From contig OY992832.1 of assembly GCA_963921425.1 (NCBI GenBank), positions 15,040,835 through 15,104,834 of the forward strand: a stretch of 64,000 nt of DNA. The letters run 5' to 3'. Within the stretch, counting starts at the first letter, position 1. Each line of letters begins with the position of its first letter. Both the position numbers and the translations under genes were made by a program. Positions 43,991-57,804 of this stretch are shown in pieces. The DNA comes from Dryas octopetala. Lineage: Eukaryota; Streptophyta; Magnoliopsida; Rosales; Rosaceae. A model generated the notes under the pieces. It ran no database searches. It was not told the DNA's origin and saw nothing but the letters and a program-made list of their open reading frames with translations.

Positions 43991-46159
43991 GGCCCATTTA
44001 ATATTTGGGCCTACTAGTCATTTAAGGAAGCCAAAGTTATGTTTGCACAATAATGGGCCTACTTGAGCAAAGGCTAATTGGTAACTTCAAAGAAAATGTT
44101 TGTATTTTACTATTTTGTAAGAATTATCACTCTTCTTCTTATTGGATCATTCGAACAATGCTTAGCTCCTTAATTGTAAGGAGTTATTTTTCCTTACAAG
44201 TCAATTACAAATTGACATGAATTGATGAATAAATTTTAATCAAATCATAAGAAGAAACAATATTTACATTTAAAAAATAAAGATATTTTGTAGCTTGTTT
44301 CGTCAATATCGTCAAAAATGTTAAATTCAACTCAACCACGATATATTTATTGCAAATTACGTAGAGAAATTCAACGAGAACTTATGATTTTAATTATATG
44401 GAGGTTATATTAGTGTCCAATATCATTACTGTTCTCTAATTATCATTTTATTAGATCTATGGTTCTGACTTGTGAGTGATTCTAAATTTGAAATCTCTCG
44501 TTAATGTGTTAATCATAAGATATATATTTTTCAATTTCCACCCAAAAAACCTATTGTGTTTGGTGTGGCATAAATCGACTGTTATTGGTCTCTTGCTGGT
44601 TTCGTTTCCATTGAAAATCTATGACAAAAACAAGGCCTAGGCCTTGTACATGCGTCATGATGCATTACACAATTAAGAAAGCAATATGCATGCTACAACT
44701 GCTACGAGTTTCATTGGGTTTGAAAGCATTAACCTGTCCATATCTGATATCCCAATATCCCATAAGTCCATAACATGCAAAATATCAATCATCATCTCTA
44801 ATAAATTCTTAGTGGGGAAAGCAAGAAAGTCCCAACTCCCAAGAAAATCTCCAACATACAAAATTTATTTAATTATACATTCATGTGGGCAGCTTATCAA
44901 TATATGCAGCCGAGTTACAAAATTCAAAATTGGCAATGTAGAATGCAATTCCAAGCACATGCTATACATATGTGCCACCTATCTCTTCTTACGTTTAATT
45001 TTGGTGAGCAGAAGTTGTATTCTGCCGCCAAGCCTCACAAAACCGTACATGTTGAAAGAAATTATATATATATGTGCCATTTGTACGGTTGTATCAACCG
45101 AATGAATGAATAATATTATTGATGTCAGATATTTTTATGATTTTATCAGAAACCGATGTATTATAATATGATTTTTATGGCCAAGGTCCTAACTCCTAAG
45201 GATTTAATTGTTATATATATAAAGGACGGCTTAGAAAACAAGTCAAAGTGAACTACTTACGTATGCGATATGTCTTCCACAATAAGTCTTTGGGCATGAC
45301 TCAATTCACATTTCTTCACAACTAACCTATTTACAAAGTACAGCCAATGATAAACTTTACTTTAAATGTTTTTTTTTTTTTTTTCTTAAAACAAAATGTT
45401 ATTTTGCTTTTACATTCTTGTATTCATCTTAAAGTGGGTGAATTGTTGTTTGCGTTTTGGGAGAATTAGAGACTTCAAAGTAATTAGATTATAGACCTAA
45501 CTTATTTTTTGGGTAAATTGCCATGCATGTCCGGCCCTGTAGCTAGCCAAGAGCCCCAAGATATTATCCTTTAAGAATGTGAAAAATATAAGGTAATATA
45601 CAATGACTTTGTGACCAAGAACACACAGAGAGTAGTCAGCAAGCAGCTTTTTTGTGTGTGTTATTTCTTATTTTCAAACGTAGATAGTCGTTGTAATTGT
45701 GACATTATTGATTCTCTGTCTCAACCCTATCCATATATGGTAGGGTCTCTACTCAACAAAAGAACAAATGCTTGTAGGCTCCTTTTGGTTTCAGATGAGA
45801 ATTGAAGGATATGCGACTTCATTTGGAAATGCACAATTTAAACGATTTCACGCAGAGGGTATGCTAATGTTTATCATGATCATTAAGTAATATAATATAT
45901 TTATTAAACAAAAGTAATATGATATGAAAATCAAGAAATAATTAAGAAGCCTTAGCCCTCAGCCACTTGTTGCATTCTTAACTTTGACTAAATCACACAA
46001 TCAACACCATAATATGTATGATATATTTTTTGTTTTGTTTGAGAAAAATCTAAGAGGTTAATTAAAGAATACAAAGTATGGAACAAAAATGGGGAAAAAG
46101 AGGGTTCTTATTATATACACTCATTAATGTGTGAACGTCTCCTATATTTAAAAAGAATA

Positions 46160-46352
46160 ATGTTATACTTATCATATTTTTATACCACATTTTTATACCA
46201 TCTCACGTGTCATTACTTTATTGGACAGAGTTTTTTTTTTTTCCTTTTTTCCTTTTTTATTTTATTTTTTAGTATCTAATGTATGAATGTCATGTAAGTT
46301 GCAACATAAAATGGTATGAAATTGTGGTATAAAAATGTGGTATATCTAGCAC
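46160..46352. repeat. Short inverted-repeat element (MITE-like), about 190 bp
   Basis: The left arm (TTTTTATACCACATTTTTATA near 46178) is mirrored by the right arm (TTGTGGTATAAAAATGTGGTAT at about 46323-46344, given here only by position). Both arms are built of TATACCACA-type repeats. Target duplication not resolved. Confidence 0.6.
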
Positions 46353-47014
46353 TACTGATTTAAAAATGCCAAGAACTGAAGGGAAAAACATACATGAACT
46401 ACTTATGAACATTTTCCAACATTTGTTTCGAATTTGGTTTAATTTTCCAACAGTGCTTTGGCGGTCCATGCAGAATGCAAAGACAGCCAATTTACAAACG
46501 TAGTACAAGTTAATACATGGGCATTAGCATTGTGAACATTGTTAAAATACATGTACTTTGAGTATGACTCAGGAAAATGCAAGAACTGTTGCCAGCAATT
46601 ACCAAATTAAATGCTGATTTTGACAAGAACGTCAAGAAATTAATAAGTCTCTTTACATCTTTTTAATTGAAAAATAATGCAGGACGTATATGGCGCTGAA
46701 AAGTAATTAATGAATTATAAGTACTTATAATTACTTGATTGGTGACTTGAAATATCTTAATTTTATATCGTTGATGAAAACTGATTGATATAAAGTTATA
46801 AACAAAGAATCTAATCACTTAATTGGTGACTTGAAATATCTTTATTTTATATCATCATGATATTGCATGCGGCATACTTATTCCCGAATCATTTGCTAAT
46901 TAATTATTATCACTGTTCAATGGGCTAAATTCAAAACCCAATTGGGAGTTTGCAAACTAGCATAAAGTCTCTTTTTTCATTGGGAGTTTTCATAAAATGA
47001 CAAATTGCATGTAA

Positions 47015-47448
47015 GAGCATTTCCAACAAAATTGCCTATATTCTAGTTAAATTTGTGCAAAAAAAAGTTGTAAATTTATTTTAGCTAAACTATTTTTAAA
47101 ATCTTACTCCAACAGTTCTCTATTTTAGCTAACATTGATATTTTATTATTTCTTTTAAATTTAATATCATGAGTGATGAATGATAAATATGTATGGTAGT
47201 ATTCAATTAAGAATTTTAAAATAATATCAGAGTTAGTTTTGTCAAAAAAAAAAAGTTTTTCCAATAAGGAGGAAAAAACTCAAGCTGAAGAAAGGGTTTT
47301 ATTTTCCCCCCAATAAGGGCATCATATTCCTTTGGTCCAAGAATTGATTTTCTTTTCATATACTTACCGAACGTGAGAATATAATTAATTTCTCATTTTC
47401 AAACCTTAACTTGAACTAAACGGACCTTTATAACTATTGAAGATGCTC
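47015..47448. mobile_element. Tourist-like MITE, about 434 bp
   Basis: Starts GAGCATTTCCAACA and ends GAAGATGCTC, with TAA on both sides (47012-47014 and 47449-47451), which fits PIF/Harbinger insertion. An internal TTACTCCAACAGTTCTC block repeats the terminal type. The TIR is short and imperfect, so certainty is moderate. Confidence 0.55.
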
Positions 47449-48451
47449 TAATGAACATTTATAATTTGACTAATATTTTTAAAAGTTAACAATTTAGTCG
47501 CTTGATTATTTTTTGGACTAAATAAATATTTAAATAAATATATACATAAAAGCACTCTAAAACTCTTAGAAAAAAAAAACTCTAAAACTAATTCGTTAGC
47601 AAGTTAATACAAAATTAAACGTTCTTTTGGATCACTGCAAAATATAATTTCATAATTCAAACCAATGCGACACTCTAAAGGTTAAAGTTGCAAAAATCAA
47701 CAAAATTAAAGATTTTTTAATCATAGTTAGATGATTAAATAAATAAACTATAATGTTAGATAAATATTAAAATAATTATAATAATAATCGAGTTTTGATT
47801 TAGTGGAAGAGTCTGTCTCTAAATTCTCGTATACAATCTGACCATATTCTCCACTTTCTCAACTTGTAAAGTAATTCAATAATTTCACAGCCCTTGGGAG
47901 TTGGGACTAGCAGCAATACCTTTCATGAATTAAGTGGATTTGGTAATTTACCCAACTTTAAGTCCTTTGACAACAAAAACAGGCATAGCAGACAAACCCA
48001 ACGTTCACATTTTGGGCCAAAATTTACATGAACACAGATTTTCACCTAAAACATCATAATTGTACTTTGCAAGGGACAAAGAACAAACTCATGAACCATG
48101 CAGCACCGGATCGTACATATGTTGACAGTGACAAAGTCGGCAACCAAACCACAACCCATCATTAGAACTCCACCCGTCCGATCCAATGAAACGCCACGTG
48201 TACCGTCCAAAACAAAGAGAAGCACCGATTGGATGAGGTAGGAGAACCACAGTAGAATAAAACGGTCGTGTAGATATGGGCCTTCCGGCCGTTGCGCGAC
48301 GTGGGAAAAAAGAAGGCGTGCGGAAATAACAAATTATGCCCAATTTCGCTATTGCTACCCAGTGGGCCCCGACAACTCCACCCCTCCCTCTCTTTTTACC
48401 CACTAACCCCCCTCCCTCGCTCCTCGATCCCCATCACACTCTCATTCTCTC

Positions 48452-48458
48452 TATAAAA
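48452..48458 (+). promoter_or_regulatory. TATA box of the GH17 gene
   Basis: TATAAAA, 88-94 bp before the ATG at 48546, in a CT-rich context. Expected start site near 48485. Confidence 0.65.
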
Positions 48459-48545
48459 TCAAACGCATACGACCCATTCATCAAAACCTGTATCTCTCAT
48501 ATGCTCTGCCTCTCTGTTCAGAAACAGAGCAATACTCACTCCAAC

Positions 48546-50737
48546 ATGGCCACCTTCATATGCCCACTCTTTCTCTCTCTACTCTCACTCATCTCCGTTT
48601 TAGCTTCTGCAGCTGGTACATACATAAGCCCACATTTTGTATTAATTCGTAATTATTCATATTAATGTACGTTTATTTACTTATGTGTCTCTGTTTTTTA
48701 TTTGCAGAAAACACAACGGGTACTATCGGCATCAACTATGGCCGAATAGCCAACAATCTACCACAACCTGCCCAAGTGGTGTCCCTCCTCAAATCCCAAG
48801 GCATCACCAAAGTCAAGCTGTACGACACCGACTCCGCCGTCCTCACCGCCCTCGCCAACTCCGGCATAAACGTCGTCGTCGCAATGCCCAACGAGCTCCT
48901 CTCCTCCGCCGCAAACGACCCCTCGTTCGCCGACAAATGGGTCCAAGCCAACATCTCCCAGTACTACCCCAAAACCCAAATCGAAGCCATTGCCGTCGGG
49001 AACGAGGTCTTCGTCGACCCCAACAACACCACCCAATTCCTCGTACCCGCCATTAAAAACATCCACTCTTCGCTCGTCAAGTACAACCTCAACTCCTCAA
49101 TCAAACTGTCTTCCCCTATTGCCCTCGGCGCGCTACAGAATTCGTACCCACCTTCATCCGGATCCTTCCTACCCGACTTGATCGAACCCGCCGTCAAGCC
49201 CTTGTTGGATTTTCTGCGCGAAACTGGGTCGTACATGATGGTGAATGCGTACCCGTTTTTTGCTTACGAGGCAAACTCCGATAAAATCTCGTTGGACTAC
49301 GCTCTGTTCCGGACCAACTCGGGTAACGTGGATTCGGGTAACGGGTTAACATACAATAACCTGTTGGATGCCCAACTCGACGCCGTTTCAGCAGCCATGT
49401 CAGCACTCGGATACGACGACGTAAAGATGGTGGTGACCGAGACAGGCTGGCCATCAAACGGCGACGAAAATGAGGTCGGTGCTGGAAAAGACAATGCGGC
49501 GTCGTATAATGGAAATTTGGTGCGTAGAGTTTTAACCGGAAGTGGGACGCCCTTGAAGCCTAAGGACCCACTGAACGTGTTTTTGTTCGCTCTGTTCAAT
49601 GAGAACCAGAAACCCGGGCCCACATCCGAGAAAAACTACGGGCTGTTTTATCCCGACGAACAGAAAGTGTACGACTTACCGCTTACGTTGGCTGAGCTGA
49701 GCGACCCCAAGTCAACGCCGACGGTCAACGAAAGCAAGACTCAGGTCCCTACGCCGTCGCCTTCTGGCAACACGTGGTGCGTGGCGAATGGAAATGCAGG
49801 GGAGGAGAAGCTCCAGGCCGCACTGGATTACGCTTGTGGAGAGGGAGGGGCGGATTGCCGTTCGATTGAGGAAGGCTCCACGTGTTTTAATCCTAACACC
49901 CTTGAGGCACACGCTTCGTATGCTTTCAATAGCTATTATCAAAAGAAGGCACGTGGGACTGGCACGTGCAATTTTGGTGGTGCAGCCTACGTCGTTACTC
50001 AACCTCCTAGTACGTTCTCTCATCCTCTATTATCTTTCTTTAAATTCTTTGATTTAATTTTAAGTATCATGATTAATTGTTATGATTAAGATGAATCCTT
50101 TCCTTCTCCAAAGGTTGTTATATAGTTTTTGTAAATTCTTGAATTCTTGAACTGAATTTTTTGTTAAGTGCCCCCACATATAAACAATGACATACACTAA
50201 GTTTTTTCTATTTTAATGTAATTTGGTGGTTTTATTTATTTTCTCTTAAATTATTATAGGTTTCGTGGTTCTTTGTACAAACTATTAGGTTGCTGTGGTT
50301 ATCATTTGCGATATCTAAAAAAGTAGAACTTAAATTAATTAATAAGGGACTTACTTTTTCTTATTAAGGTTTTTCACTACAAACAAAGAGTAACTCCATG
50401 TATGTAATGTGAATCAAATTGATGATTAGCAGTCACAATTGACATTGCCAAGTTTTTGTGTGCTGAACTTTGGCTGTAATATGCATGATTATCCAAAATT
50501 ATTATTAATATGGCCTACATGAGTCATAGCGTTTCAACATTCTACGCTTTAATTTATTTTACCCTATTATAATGGTTGGGACTTTTGAGCGGGGTTTTGT
50601 ACTAAATAAAATTATGGCCTCGAGCATTTACTAATATTTTTTAAATTTTTTTGCCATTACTGTTTGTCTATTTTAAACTAAACAATGGTGTTTTTGTTGC
50701 AGGGTATGGTACATGCGAGTTTCCAACAGGTTATTGA
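48546..50737 (+). CDS. Glucan endo-1,3-beta-glucosidase, GH17 with X8 domain
   Basis: Three exons: 48546-48615, 48708-50009 and 50703-50737; 468 residues. Exon 1 encodes a signal peptide (MATFICPLFLSLLSLISVLA). The GH17 barrel (about 29-352) has the proton donor Glu123 in AIAVGNE and the nucleophile Glu268 in VVTETGWPS. A Ser/Thr/Pro linker (KSTPTVNESKTQVPTPSPSG) leads to the C-terminal X8/CBM43 domain (about 380-468), which starts WCVAN, holds the conserved cysteines and is built for beta-1,3-glucan binding. It ends CEFPTGY with no hydrophobic tail, so no GPI anchor is predicted; secreted to the wall. Acts on callose or related glucans, for example at plasmodesmata, in pollen development or in defence. 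The tiny last exon (35 nt) completes X8. Coding sequence is markedly GC-rich compared with the surroundings. Apparently intact. Confidence 0.95.
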
Positions 50738-53687
50738 AGGTAGAAAGATGGGGTTGTTTGGTGAATTATTATGCAGATAGTCTGAGATTGGTTGGGGTTA
50801 GTTTAATTCTTTTGTGGTAGCTTTAGAGTTTAGGGATATGGGAGGTAATTTATTGCATTTATTATATGCATATAATAGTATTACGATTAGATGTGGTGGA
50901 TACACTTATCAGAGTTGCGTTGCTTGACTCATTTGTTTGTAATTACCTCCCTATTGCTATTCCTGCAGATTTCTTATTGTATACGTCTGCATCTCCCTTG
51001 CCTTTTTTTTTTTAATCTATTTTTTATGATTATGTTGTTAAATATTATATGGAAGAGATAGACATTGCTTCCCAATTGCTTCTTCTTGTCATTATTATTA
51101 CGATATTTATGTTATTTAACATTGGTTGTTGGTTATGGTATCATCACTTGGCTACAAAGCTTTCTCCCATCATCACAAATTATGGTGGTGTTTGATTTTG
51201 TATTAACAAAGTTGGAGTTTAATTTATGACATACAATTATATTTGATGGTAGAACATATATATTATAAGAATTCATCGAGATCAAATGATTACAAAATAT
51301 GATTAAACACAATACAGTGGGTTCATGGTAAAATTTCCAACTGGCTAGTTTGTAGTTAACTGATGACAGTTTTGGGAAATTACTTGAAGAGTTGCTCTTG
51401 TACTGAAGCCTTTGATAGCGTATATGATGGGTTGATTATGATTCTTAGAGGGGTGTTCCCAACTCAAATTTTAAAAGAGTTTAATGAATTTTAAAATTTA
51501 TAGAATCCATCAAAATCCAGAAGAATTAGATGAAATTTTCATGAAATTTTTTATGTGTAAAAAATGCATTCAAATTCATCTAAATTTTTTGGCAAATTAT
51601 TTTAGGATTGTCCACGAGTACTAATAAAAGATGTTTGGGCCGACAAACATATTGGGTTGGCCAGGTGTTGTTGTGTTTTGACCAAAAGTGGAGTGCAAGC
51701 CCAAAAGGCATACGAAGTGTATTCGATCAAAAAAATAGAAACTCAATCAATCTAGAGGCCCAACTTGATCAACCCATATAAAGGTTAAACTTAAGTGGGG
51801 GTTAGTATGGCTTAGGGTCGTTCTAGCTGAACCAATTCAGCCTAGGTTAGATAGAGTTAGTAGATCAGGGCCTGAGGTAGCAAACCTTATAAACCTTGGT
51901 CCAAATTATTCACTTCACGATCCTAATAAATTGAGCAATCCCAACTATGATTTGAACAAATCTTATGGGCAGCAAACACATATGTACCTCATTCGTATAC
52001 ACATGAATGGCATATCAGCAAATGAAAGCAAACGCTAAGAAATCCAAAATTCTAAGCGTAAATTATAAGCAAGCAAACCCTTTTAAGCAAATTGATTCAA
52101 GTAGTTGTTGGACCATTATTTGAGAGCTGAGGTGAGAGTGACCAACTGACCAATATGATAATAGAGCATGGCTGTGCATTTTTACAGTGTCTTTTTCAAA
52201 TGATTTAAAAAGATAAAAAGAAAGCAAAACGACGCACAAATTAACACATTGTTGCGTGGACTCTTCTCTTACAAGTTACAAGTTCAACTTCAATTGTACC
52301 TCTTCGATATATATATATATATTTTTTATTTTGGGTTTGGCAGAAGCAAGAAGCAACAAAAGCAAAGGCATGCGTACGAATACGCGTGTGAGTGGGTGTG
52401 TTGTTGTTGTTGAGTTTCTCGGAGTTAGCGAGCGCATTCCTCAAGCAAAGGGACTGTGGCTTATGAATTATGATGCCCACCGTCACATTTAAGAAACTTC
52501 ACCCGCACCAACTTCTAACTTGTTTCTCAGTGTACTTGTAATAAGCGTTTTTCACTAGGTAACGTTTTAGTGGGGTTGTTTTTGTAAATTTGCTCCCTTT
52601 TTTATTAGATTACAAGTGCTTCTATTAAATGCACAAGTACATGCATATCAAGGTCTTGTTCAAGAAACCCTATAAAGTACTTATCTAACTGCAAAAATAT
52701 TTTTAATTATTTTTGTAAAACACTATCAAAAACACTTTTGACTATAAAAGTGTTCCTATGCTTCCTAAAGACACTGCCACAAGGACTCAAGGTTCTTGAA
52801 TATTGGGACTTTTCCTCACTCATTTGTTCCGAGCTTGGACTCTCTTTTGTTCCTTCATATAAATGATAAAATATGATATATGAATACGAGATATTTTAAT
52901 TTAATTATCAATTTTATCAAGAATTGAATTCATATTTCATTACTACAGTGAGAAATTGTATAATACAGTCACACAATGTCATGCAATGCAAGTATGCAAC
53001 TACATTTTCATCTTTAAATATTGACTAGTTTTTTTTTTTTTTACTAAGATTTAAGTTCTCTATTATTACATCTATTTGCATGGCATTAAGTGTAGAGAAC
53101 TTATATAGTGTGAACAGTTAATGTCATGCAAAATAGATTTAGGGATAAAGGATCTATATCTTAGTAGGAGAATGATGAACCCGTCAATATTTGTGGAAAA
53201 TAATGTTATTGCAGGAAATAATTTTATTGCATAACATAAGGTGACTTTATTATAGAAATATGAATTCAATTCTTGATAAAATTATCTATCATGGATACAC
53301 TCATGAATCTATCTCTCTCATCATGAGAGAAATAAAAACAATGGGATACACTCATACACCCTCCTCTAATTTTCTGAATTGTAATATGAATTAATGATAA
53401 ATATCCAACATTTATGCCTTAAATCAGGTGCACTAAAATCACGACACAAGTGATGTGATGTTGGCCCAAAAAAACCGAACCACTGAAATCCGATCCAAAC
53501 CAGATGACCATTTTCATAATTTGGCCCAAAAGCATCTTGACAACTCTTGCAGTTGCGAGGTGACGTGGCGTGGCATTACTGGTCAACTCAGCAGCTTATC
53601 TGACCACACCCGAATACCGGATACGAGCCAAACTCATAAATATGGGCCCACGTGGCACCCATTCAATGTGTTCCCGCTCATTCCACC
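50738..53687. other. Intergenic
   Basis: 3' UTR of the GH17 gene, then AT-rich DNA. Around 51466-51600 there are AATGAATTTTAAAATTTATAG-type repeats related by eye to the element at 3121-4225. An (AT)n stretch lies at about 52308-52322. No gene recognised. Confidence 0.4.
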
Positions 53688-54097
53688 TAGGGATGGCAAC
53701 GGGGCGGGTTCCGGGCGGGTTTGCCAATACCATACCCGCCCCGCCGGGTAATCGGGTCCCCATCGGGGGTATTCAGGGCCCCTATTATTTTCAAAAAAAT
53801 AATTTTTTTTATTAATAACATATCAAATTAATATAAATATATAATATAATAGATGAAATACATTAAAATTCATCATATTATATTACAATAATACTAAATC
53901 ATAAAGAGAACACTATTAAATTTTAAAGATATGCAATAAAAATTAAGAAAATAAATTAAAATATAATTATGTAATATAATATTTTTATTAAACGGGTATA
54001 CGGGGCGGGGCGGGGATGGGGATGGTATTACCATACCCGCTTAATCGGGGCGGGTCCCCACGGGAATTTTCGGGGGCGGGGAATTTTGCCATCCCTA
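53688..54097. mobile_element. hAT-type MITE, 410 bp
   Basis: Ends TAGGGATGGCAAC...TTTTGCCATCCCTA are 12 bp terminal inverted repeats, flanked by a perfect 8 bp target duplication ATTCCACC (53680-53687 and 54098-54105), the hAT signature. Subterminal GGGGCGGG-type G/C-rich repeats occupy both sides of an AT-rich core. Non-coding. Confidence 0.9.
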
Positions 54098-54105
54098 ATT
54101 CCACC

Positions 54106-57100
54106 ACACCATATAGTAAGTCTTTGTTGCTTTCCATGCCACTAACAAAAATTAAAATATTAATAAACAAATTTAAAATTAAATATAAAAAGAGTCAGTC
54201 AGAAAAAATATAAAAAACACGGTCGCATGCCACAGAAACCAAACCGGTCAAACCACTTTCAATCATATGCCGTGAAGACACGTGTCGGTCACTATTGATC
54301 GTCGCCGTCAAAAAACAATCGCAATTCAAACTGGTTTGTTAGAGTCACGAGACGGCCTATTTATTCTGAAACCTGTCCTCTGTCACAAACCGATAGCCCG
54401 TAAAGCCTGAGCCGGTGACCGGCTGGTGCCGGTAAAATGGATGAATTTTTTTTCTTTTGTTTCCGTGGGTGACGTGTCAAGAAGGTTTGCCGGGGCCCAC
54501 CTCACGTCTTGGGTGGGTCCTCCGTTTGGGTCTGATCTGGCCACTGGTTGGCGGGTCAGGTATGATTGGACCCGTAACCAACATGATCACTGGTGAAGGG
54601 CTGAAAAATATTTTGAATTGCTTTCAAGGGTATGGATTGTCCGATTCATGACATTTGCATCCTTCCATAAATTTCTACTTGTAAATTTCCTTTTTATGAG
54701 AGTAAGAGAGCTAAAATTCGAACCAAAATTAATAATTTTTGATACGTGATTATATAATTTTATATTTTACTCATATATTTGGTAGATTTTATTGTATTTT
54801 TTTTTTAAGTTATATGTACATATAAAGAATAACTTATTTATGTTTACTTTTTAGTCACAGATGAATTGATAATTGAATCAAATCGATTCATGAAGTTGTT
54901 GGTCGATCAATCAATGTAAGTAGTAGCAATTTGTTATTGTTGTTTAATAATAACCTTCTTAGCTAATTCATTTAGCTATTAGGAATGAATATATAACAAG
55001 ATTATGTATTTTGAACAAGATAGGTTAGGACTAGACAATATTGTGAGAGTCATACTCATCATCATGATTTATATCTAGTTTGGGTAAACTAACTTTAAGT
55101 ACTTTGAACCCTAGTCAAGAATCAAAGTCTAGTTCAAAATTTTTGTTAGGTGTACCAAATATGAGTTAGGATTGTTTTTCATTTTAATTAAATTTATCAT
55201 GTCCAATCTAAGTTTCTAAACTATACTTCGAACAAACAATTTGCATATATGATTTATATTCAGAGGGCATAAATGATGTCCTTTCAAATTTGTTCTTCTT
55301 CTAAGATGGTTGGTTGAACTTACACCCTAATTCAATCAAGCATTATAATCACGTTTGATGCAACATTACCCTACCTTTCAACTCGACGTTTGATCAAGCA
55401 TTTCATCAGCATCAAAACCGCTGTAAAGTGCAAAGCTAGCTAGCTAGCTAAGCTTATACTATTCACTTATTTACTTTGATTTGCACCAAAAACAAGTGTG
55501 CGTTTTGAGCTAATGAGCTATGATGGAGGTTGTTGAACTTTGAAGTTGAACCTTTCTAATTCTGCCAAGAAAATATCATCAAAACGGAAAATGTGCAACT
55601 TTTTCTGGTGAGCTTTGAGTGTGATCCTCTACTTTATTGTTTTCTATGCGTTTAAGTGGACTATAACACCATTATTATATCACTTAATATTGATTATGGA
55701 AGTTGATTATGCCGAATAATTCAAAGTATCTTGCTCAACTCAACTTATTACGTGTGGTGTCGAGTTCTCATACTTTTTCTCCAAGGAAGATGTGTTAGTG
55801 ATGGAGACACATTTTTATTTAATCTCTTTTAGGGCTGTTCACGGAATTGATTTTTTAAGAAATTAATTCATATGTATTTTTTAGGGAGAATGAAATGTAA
55901 GATTCTTATTTGTGTGTTTAGTAATGCTGAGAAAGTAAATTAAAAATTACCATTTTATTTTCATTCTCATGTTTTGTTTGTGCAAGAATAGAAAATAAAA
56001 ATTGTTTATTTTGTCAATTATACCCTTATCTATTATATATATAATGTGAAGAGTTTGTTTTGAATAAAATTAGTATTATCAAATATTAAAAAGGGTAAAA
56101 TTGTTTAGAAAAAGTGTAATAAATGTTTTCCCAAGAAAAGAGAAAACAAAACCCAAGCTAAAAGGAGGGATTCTCATGAGTCAGAAATCATTTCCCATGC
56201 ATGCACTTATCAAACATAAAAATGAAATTATTTTCTCATTTTTTACCTTCCAAAACTTGAACAAACGAGCCCTTAAGGTGTAAAATTATCATTTAAAACT
56301 TAAATTTTAATATATTAGTGTGTTAATTAAAATGTTACCTTATCATATTGAAAATTGCCACACCTATTTATAGATTTAAAGTAAGCATATTGTGGGAAAG
56401 CTTTTTAAAGACACAGACATTATATCTCATTCTAGAGTACCTGTCTCTTATTGCCAAACCCATAGGTTTTTTCTGAGTTTGCTTCTTTGGACAACAAAGC
56501 TTTTGAAAGACAAATTTTGGCATTTCTATAATTAGAAATAGAGCGGTCACTATGATTGCACATGTGCAATGTCTAATCTTTCATATTTTCTTTTTTCTAA
56601 TCTTTTATATTCAATGCTATTTATCTAATACTCTAAAAATGTATCATATGTACTTTTTTTGGCCCTGCAGCTTATAAATATTTCTTTTTAAAGCTTTGCA
56701 TAAGATTTACAAGTGATTGTTAACATTTGGATTATTGACAAAGACTAGAACTACACTCGTCGAAGATATATTTTTCGGATAACACCATGTGATATATTAA
56801 AATGGTGTTATGCATTCACTAAAATTATAATGACACATATAACATTATTAATTATTAATTTTTAAATTTAAACTATTACTCTTTGTATACGTGCTATAAT
56901 TTGAATAAATGCGTAATATATGTGTCCAACTCGAGTTTGGTCAACCCGAATTCGCCCGAACCCAACTTGGTATTTGAAGTTGTGGGTGGGTTTGAAAACG
57001 TTATTGCTCGCTCGATCTTGAACCCGACCACAACCTAATATTTGTGGGTTGAGTTTGGGTAGAGGTCGCGACCGCCCGAGCTCAAATGCTAACTTGAATT

Positions 57101-57788
57101 ATATAGTATAATACTATAATCTATATATTAATTTATATTTTACTTTATATTTTACTTTATATCTATGGAGTTTTAGCTTCCTTTCCTAATTCTACCTCTT
57201 CTTCTAATTCTAGGTATAAATTAAGACCCTTTGTTATGTTATGTAGGGAAGCAAATATAGCTTACACTTGTTTGCTCCAAATTCCCTATGTTATTATCAT
57301 TTTTTTTTTGTGGGTTAAGCTCAACCCGTGCTTTAATTTTGTGGTTGAGCCCGACCTAGAAATTGGGCAACCCAAACTCAATTTAAACCAACCCGAGTTT
57401 AAAGGGTTCACTTATTTGTAACCCGACTAAACCCGAACACGAAAAATTATAAAACATGGGTTGAGCTTGAGTTAATATTCCAACCCTCTCATGTTGCACC
57501 CCTAGTGTCACACCACATATGAACAAAAATTGTTGCCCCATGTTGGGTTTATATTGAGTTTTAGGTTTAATCAATATTGGGTAAGATGGTTTTTTTGCAT
57601 TTTTTTGGCATGATAGGCTTTTTTAGTTAGTTCAACGAGTTAGGAGGCCAAATTCTTAAGTTAGCCCTTATTCCAAAGCTCGTCAAAGGTGATGGGTCTT
57701 GACTTGTAGGCGACATATGGTTCTTTGGTGTCTACTACTTTCTTAGTGGCATCTTTTGCAAGTGAGTTTTGTGGCGTATCCAAAAAAC
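54106..57788. other. Intergenic
   Basis: AT-rich; no gene. A block at 56930-57515 with repeated CAACCCGA/GGGTTGAG motifs and an end-like GTTGCACCCCTAGTG at about 57494 resembles a decayed hAT-like element, but only one end is clear. Confidence 0.4.
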
Positions 57789-57804
57789 GGCGAAAGTAAT
57801 TTCT

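Larger units (their letters stand above)
43991..48450. other. Long intergenic region
   Basis: About 4.4 kb of AT-rich DNA without a recognisable gene; two small inverted-repeat elements are listed separately. A 139-codon frame at 44686-45105 is low-complexity in coding terms and shows no family. A direct repeat containing GGTGACTTGAAATATCTT occurs at 46741 and 46824. The last few hundred bases are the GH17 promoter, including a G-box CACGTG at 48195-48200. Confidence 0.4.

Noticed and set aside
44686..45105. 139-codon plus-strand frame in the long intergenic region, with an opposing minus-strand frame at 44673-44861
   Set aside because: No recognisable domain, promoter or splice logic, and AT-rich codon use typical of non-coding DNA here.
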